From: Prevotellaceae bacterium UBA2757
GTDB taxonomy: Bacteria > Bacteroidota > Bacteroidia > Bacteroidales > Bacteroidaceae
Direction: 5' to 3'
NCBI GenBank assembly: GCA_002353215.1
Contig: DEJD01000082.1
Location: 11,717-19,870 of the forward strand
Length of the DNA stretch: 8,154 nt
A model generated the notes under the pieces. The model was not told the DNA's origin, did no database searches, and was given only the letters and a program-made list of their open reading frames with translations. Made by a program: the position numbers and the translations under genes. Positions 4,033-8,154 of the stretch are shown here, piece after piece (positions within the stretch are counted from its first letter, which is position 1; every line of letters begins with the position of its first letter).

Positions 4033-6774
4033 ATGGAATTAGCAAGTAAGTACTCTCCACAGGAGATTGAGAAAAGATGGTACCAGTATTGGGTAGACAA
4101 TAAGTTGTTTTCCAGTAAACCTGATGGTCGTGAACCATATACAATAGTCATTCCGCCACCAAATGTGACAGGTGTGTTACACATGGGACATATGTTGAAT
4201 AATACTATTCAGGATATTCTGGTGCGTAAGGCACGACTGGACGGGAAGAATGCATGTTGGGTGCCAGGTACTGACCATGCTTCTATTGCTACAGAAGCAA
4301 AGGTCGTAAACCGATTGGCAGAACAGGGAATAAAAAAACGCGACCTGACTCGTGAAGAGTTTTTGAAGCATGCTTGGGCATGGACTGACGAACATGGAGG
4401 TATCATTCTGAAGCAATTGCGACGATTGGGGGCAAGTTGTGACTGGGACCGCACTGCTTTTACTATGGACGAGAAGCGCAGTGAAAGTGTGATGAAGGTG
4501 TTCGTAGATCTGTATGATAAGGGACTTATTTATCGCGGTCTGCGTATGGTGAACTGGGATCCTAAGGCTCAGACTGTGCTCTCAACAGAGGAGGTTATCT
4601 ATCGTGACGAGAAAAGTAAATTATTCTATCTGAAATATTATGTAGCTGATCCGGAGAATCTGAAGTCGGTTGACAGCAAAGTGTCGATAGAAACTCTTAC
4701 CCAAGAAGGAAATGTGATTCATAAGGATTCGAAAGGTTATTATGCTGTTGTTGCTACTACTCGTCCGGAGACTATAATGGGTGATACTGCTATGTGTATC
4801 AATCCAAAAGACCCCAAGAACCAATGGTTAAGAGGTCATAAGGTAATTGTGCCACTTGTGAACCGTGTTATTCCAGTCATAGAAGACAGATACGTTGATA
4901 TTGAATTCGGTACTGGCTGTCTGAAGGTAACTCCGGCTCACGATGCAAATGACTATGCTCTTGGTAAGACTCATAACCTTGAAACTATCGATATTTTCAA
5001 CCCTGACGGAACTCTTAGTGAGGCAGCTGGTCTGTATGTTGGTCAGGACCGTATGGAGGTGAGAAAGCAGATTGCTATCGACCTGCAGGCCGCAGGACTG
5101 ATGGAGAAAATAGAGGACTATGATAATAAGGTCGGTTATTCTGAGCGTAATTCGGATACAGCCGTTGAACCAAGACTCTGTAAACAGTGGTTCTTGAATA
5201 TGAAACATTTTGCTGATATAGCTCTTCCCCCAGTACTCGAGGGCAAGATTAAATTCTACCCGACTAAGTATGTGACTACTTATCGCAACTGGCTGGAGAA
5301 TATTCAAGACTGGTGTATTAGTCGTCAGTTATGGTGGGGACACCGCATTCCTGCTTATTTCCTTCCTACAAATGAGGACGAGGAGGAACGCTATGTAGTG
5401 GCTCTGACAGCTGAGGAGGCTTTAGAGAAAGCTAAGAAGATTAAGGGATATGAGAAAATAACCATAGACCAGTTGCAACGCGATGAAGATGCTTTGGATA
5501 CATGGTTTTCTTCTTGGTTGTGGCCAATCAGTTTGTTTGACGGAATAAACAATCCGGGCAATGAAGAGATTAAATACTACTATCCTACATCAGTACTGGT
5601 TACGGGGCCGGACATAATCTTCTTCTGGGTAGCCCGTATGATTATGGCAGGCGAGGAATATCTGAAGGATGTTCCTTTCCGTAGTGTTTACTTCACAGGT
5701 ATAGTTCGTGATAAACTGGGACGCAAGATGTCGAAGTCGCTCGGAAACTCACCAGATCCACTGGGACTCATCGATCAGTACGGAGCAGACGGAGTGCGTA
5801 TGGGCATGCTGCTGTCGGCACCTGCAGGAAATGATATATTGTTCGACGAACAACTCTGTCAGCAGGGTGCTGCTTTCTGTAATAAGATATGGAATGCCTT
5901 CCGACTTGTTCAGGGTTGGCAGGTAGATAACAACTTGCAACAGCCTGTGAGCAACGCAAATGCTTCGGCATGGATGGAAGCTAAGATAAAGACTGCATAC
6001 GAGGAGATTAATGACTTGTACAGCAAGTACCGCCTGAACGAAGCTCTTATGTCTGTGTTTAAACTGTTTACTGACGAGTTCTCTGGCTGGTATTTGGAAA
6101 TGATAAAACCTGCTTATCAGGCTCCGATAGACAAGAAAACTCTGAGTGAGACTCTTTGCTTCTTCGAACAGCTGATGAAGATTATTCATCCGTTTATGCC
6201 ATTTATCACTGAGGAACTGTACCAGCACATCGCAGAGCGTAAAGATGGCGAGAGTATCATGGTAAGTCCGTTGGAACTCGCTGCTCCAACCGCTCAGGAT
6301 GCTGAAATCATTGCTAAGTACGAAGAACTGAAGCAGGTGGTTTCTGGTGTGCGTGCTGTGCGTCAGAGCAAGAATATTTCTCCACGCGAACCACTTACTC
6401 TGGAGGTAATTGCTGCAGGAGCTGATAATATAACGAAAAACGAAGCTTTGAATCAGATCATTAGCAAAATGGCTTCACTCTCTGATGTTAAATATGTAAG
6501 TGAAAAGAGTGATGGAACTTCTGCATTCATGATTGGAACAACTGAATATGCGGTACAACTTGGTAATCTCATTGATACTGAGGCTGAGATTCAGAAGTTG
6601 GAGGCTGAATTGAAACACTTACAGGGATTTCTCGTAGGTGTTCAGAAGAAACTGGCAAATGAACGTTTCGTCGCTAATGCTCCTGCACAGGTAGTAGAAC
6701 TGGAACGCAAGAAACAGGCAGATGCTGAATCAAAGATTGCAACTATAACTGAAAGTCTGGCTAAACTGAAATAA
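4033..6774 (+). CDS. valS: Valyl-tRNA synthetase
   Basis: This is a complete 913-residue class I aminoacyl-tRNA synthetase that charges tRNA-Val with valine in the cytoplasm. The catalytic HIGH motif appears as HMGH (50-53) within [17 protein letters not shown], and KMSKS is intact at 565-569. The inserted CP1 editing domain, which hydrolyses misactivated threonine, is shown by TTRPE (242-246) and the following TIMGDTA. Further family signatures are the [15 protein letters not shown] region (WWGHR at 434-438) and DTWFSS (489-494). After the anticodon-binding domain, residues about 845-913 form the C-terminal coiled-coil arm typical of ValRS ([11 protein letters not shown]...[17 protein letters not shown]), which contacts the tRNA elbow. 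Length is normal and no key residue is missing. The start [20 protein letters not shown] is at the expected position before the first family motif. A MATE transporter gene follows 6 bases after the stop. Confidence 0.98.
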   Translation: MELASKYSPQEIEKRWYQYWVDNKLFSSKPDGREPYTIVIPPPNVTGVLHMGHMLNNTIQDILVRKARLDGKNACWVPGTDHASIATEAKVVNRLAEQGIKKRDLTREEFLKHAWAWTDEHGGIILKQLRRLGASCDWDRTAFTMDEKRSESVMKVFVDLYDKGLIYRGLRMVNWDPKAQTVLSTEEVIYRDEKSKLFYLKYYVADPENLKSVDSKVSIETLTQEGNVIHKDSKGYYAVVATTRPETIMGDTAMCINPKDPKNQWLRGHKVIVPLVNRVIPVIEDRYVDIEFGTGCLKVTPAHDANDYALGKTHNLETIDIFNPDGTLSEAAGLYVGQDRMEVRKQIAIDLQAAGLMEKIEDYDNKVGYSERNSDTAVEPRLCKQWFLNMKHFADIALPPVLEGKIKFYPTKYVTTYRNWLENIQDWCISRQLWWGHRIPAYFLPTNEDEEERYVVALTAEEALEKAKKIKGYEKITIDQLQRDEDALDTWFSSWLWPISLFDGINNPGNEEIKYYYPTSVLVTGPDIIFFWVARMIMAGEEYLKDVPFRSVYFTGIVRDKLGRKMSKSLGNSPDPLGLIDQYGADGVRMGMLLSAPAGNDILFDEQLCQQGAAFCNKIWNAFRLVQGWQVDNNLQQPVSNANASAWMEAKIKTAYEEINDLYSKYRLNEALMSVFKLFTDEFSGWYLEMIKPAYQAPIDKKTLSETLCFFEQLMKIIHPFMPFITEELYQHIAERKDGESIMVSPLELAAPTAQDAEIIAKYEELKQVVSGVRAVRQSKNISPREPLTLEVIAAGADNITKNEALNQIISKMASLSDVKYVSEKSDGTSAFMIGTTEYAVQLGNLIDTEAEIQKLEAELKHLQGFLVGVQKKLANERFVANAPAQVVELERKKQADAESKIATITESLAKLK

Positions 6775-6780
6775 TTTTTT

Positions 6781-8154
6781 ATGGCAAGAAGCATGTCGAA
6801 AGATGAACTTCTTAGCTTAGTCAGAAAAGGCGCAAGAAGTATGTCGTGGCAGGAAAAGCTGCGACTTACTATTTTGTTGAGTCTGCCGGCTATGGTGGCA
6901 CAGATTTCATCGGTTGCTATGCAGATAATAGATGCTGCAATGCTTGGACATCTGGGAACCATGGAATCGGCTACTGTAGGACTTGTTTCTACAACAATAT
7001 GGATGTTTGGAGGACTGTGTAGCGCTTTTGCTACTGGTTTTGCAGTACAAGTAGCCCATAGAGTGGGTGCAGAAGATGGAGAAGGCGCCAGAAATATAGT
7101 GAGACAGGGAATGGTGGCTTGTCTGGGATTTGGACTGATGATGATGTGTATAGGACTTGCCATAGCTCCAATGTTGCCACACTGGTTGGGAGCTGAGAAG
7201 GCCCTGTGTAAAGGAGCTTCCGAGTATTTCAGCATTGTAGCCATTGCGTTTCCTGTGTTGGAGATGAATATGTTGGCTGCTGCCAGTCTGAGGTGTTCTG
7301 GTAATATAAAAGTGCCGAGTTTCCTGAATGCACTGATGTGTGTACTGGACATAGTCTTTAACTATATATTTATATTCGGACTGCACATGGGCACAAAAGG
7401 CGCTGCTATGGGTACCCTGGTGGCATACTTAATTACAATGGTGCTGATGATGTACTATCTGACTATGAAAGATGAACGTCTCCGTTTTGCATTGGATGCC
7501 GCTGCTATAGGGGCATGGAGTCTGCTGACTTTTGTACCCAGGAAAGAAACTCTGAAGAGTGTGCTCAGAATAGGTTCTCCAATTGGACTGGAGAGAGGTG
7601 TAATGTGTGGTGCTCAAATAGCAATTACACGAATTATTGCTCCATTGGGTTCTGTAGCCATTGCTGCCAACACCTTCGGTATCAATATTGAGAGTCTATG
7701 CTATATGCCTGGATATGGCATTTCGGAAGCAACCACAACAATGGTGGGACAGAGTGCTGGGGCAAGAAGAAAAGACCTGATGAGGAGTTTTGCGTGGATT
7801 TCTATGGCTTTGGGTATGTCGATAATGGCTTTGATGGGTCTGCTGATGGCTGTGTTTGCACCTGAGATGATGAGTATTGTAACGAATGACCAAAATGTAA
7901 TAAACCTGGGTGCAGAAGTGCTTCGTATAGAAGCTTGGGCAGAACCTATGTTTGCTGCAAGTATAGTTGCCTACGGAGCTTTCGTAGGTTCTGGAAATAC
8001 ACTGATTCCGAGTGTACTGAATCTCGGCAGTATATGGATTGTACGACTTACATTGGCAACAATCCTTGCTCCTACAATGGGACTCAGAGGTGTGTGGATT
8101 GCTATGTGTATAGAACTCTGTTGGCGTGGATTTGTGTTTATCATAAGACTGATG
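6781..8154 (+). CDS. MATE-family multidrug efflux transporter (C-terminus outside window)
   Basis: The frame from ATG at 6781 is open to the window end, giving 458 residues, close to the usual 440-470, so little should be missing. It encodes an inner-membrane antiporter of the MATE family (NorM/DinF type), which exports organic cations or drugs using a sodium or proton gradient. After a basic 25-residue cytoplasmic N-terminus, hydrophobic helices alternate with short loops. Family features are QIIDAAMLGHLG (D51), AVQVAHRVGAEDGEGA (about 88-103), and the S-G-N-x-x-x-P motif in both halves: SGNIKVP at 173-179 and SGNTLIP at 404-410. These repeats show the two six-helix bundles of the fold. The protein is rich in methionine. 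Its start lies 6 bases after the valS stop, with only a T6 run between, implying co-transcription with valS. The substrate cannot be told. ATGs at codons 5 and 21 are alternative starts. Confidence 0.93.
   Translation, partial: MARSMSKDELLSLVRKGARSMSWQEKLRLTILLSLPAMVAQISSVAMQIIDAAMLGHLGTMESATVGLVSTTIWMFGGLCSAFATGFAVQVAHRVGAEDGEGARNIVRQGMVACLGFGLMMMCIGLAIAPMLPHWLGAEKALCKGASEYFSIVAIAFPVLEMNMLAAASLRCSGNIKVPSFLNALMCVLDIVFNYIFIFGLHMGTKGAAMGTLVAYLITMVLMMYYLTMKDERLRFALDAAAIGAWSLLTFVPRKETLKSVLRIGSPIGLERGVMCGAQIAITRIIAPLGSVAIAANTFGINIESLCYMPGYGISEATTTMVGQSAGARRKDLMRSFAWISMALGMSIMALMGLLMAVFAPEMMSIVTNDQNVINLGAEVLRIEAWAEPMFAASIVAYGAFVGSGNTLIPSVLNLGSIWIVRLTLATILAPTMGLRGVWIAMCIELCWRGFVFIIRLM
6784..6846 (+). 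repeat. 15-base near-identical direct repeat at the MATE N-terminus
   Basis: GCAAGAAGCATGTCG (6784-6798) and GCAAGAAGTATGTCG (6832-6846) differ by one base and lie 48 bases apart, exactly 16 codons. Both encode ARSMS, at residues 2-6 and 18-22, each with an internal ATG. The region before the first membrane helix may have arisen by a small tandem duplication. Confidence 0.6.

Noticed and set aside
3939..4184. An 82-codon upstream extension of the HD-domain protein
   Set aside because: It crosses two promoter boxes and reads antisense through the first part of valS; its residues look noncoding, and MDYQ at 3938 fits the -7 box position.
5708..5926. A 72-codon plus-strand ORF inside valS
   Set aside because: It is out of frame within the KMSKS region of an intact synthetase and has no independent support.
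6642..7352. A 236-codon minus-strand ORF across the valS end and the MATE start
   Set aside because: It is the shadow of two strong coding genes; no motif or promoter supports it.

Overview
The window looks like chromosomal DNA of a Bacteroidetes bacterium, probably Bacteroidales and perhaps Prevotella-like. The reasons are moderate GC with very AT-rich intergenic stretches, A-rich rather than Shine-Dalgarno-like sequence before most starts, and several boxes matching the Bacteroidetes promoter consensus TAnnTTTG (-7) with TTTG (-33). The genus is inference. I see no rRNA, tRNA, CRISPR array, insertion sequence or phage gene. This is mainly ordinary core-genome sequence with one poorly characterised cluster.

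Region 1 (1-1219, minus strand) is a three-gene cluster. In transcription order it holds an unrecognised 214-residue protein, a 99-residue coiled-coil protein, and zapA, which runs off the left edge. The gaps are short (about 36 and 28 bases), so the genes are probably co-transcribed. ZapA binds FtsZ, which suggests the other two also act in division or envelope biology, but that is only context. Region 2 (1220-1583) is a 364-base divergent intergenic segment. It has a promoter for each direction, a roughly 130-base leader on the minus side carrying a hairpin and a perfect 14-base palindrome, and on the plus side a 23-codon small ORF with an internal GC hairpin followed by a T-rich run.

Region 3 (1584-3363, plus strand) is a two-gene unit: a short CNNM/CorC-type membrane protein (DUF21 plus paired CBS domains) and, 4 bases later, tcdA, the E1-like enzyme that cyclises t6A in tRNA. 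Region 4 (3402-3938, minus strand) is an HD-domain phosphohydrolase of unknown substrate, convergent with tcdA and divergent from valS.

Region 5 (4033-8154, plus strand) holds complete valS (valyl-tRNA synthetase, 913 residues) and, 6 bases after it, a MATE-family efflux transporter that lacks its stop codon in this window but is probably almost complete (458 residues seen). The HD gene and valS have back-to-back promoters whose -7 boxes lie only about 24 bases apart.

No clear undescribed system can be proven from sequence alone. The best candidates for follow-up are the unknown protein heading the zapA cluster and the attenuator-like leader before the CNNM/CorC gene.
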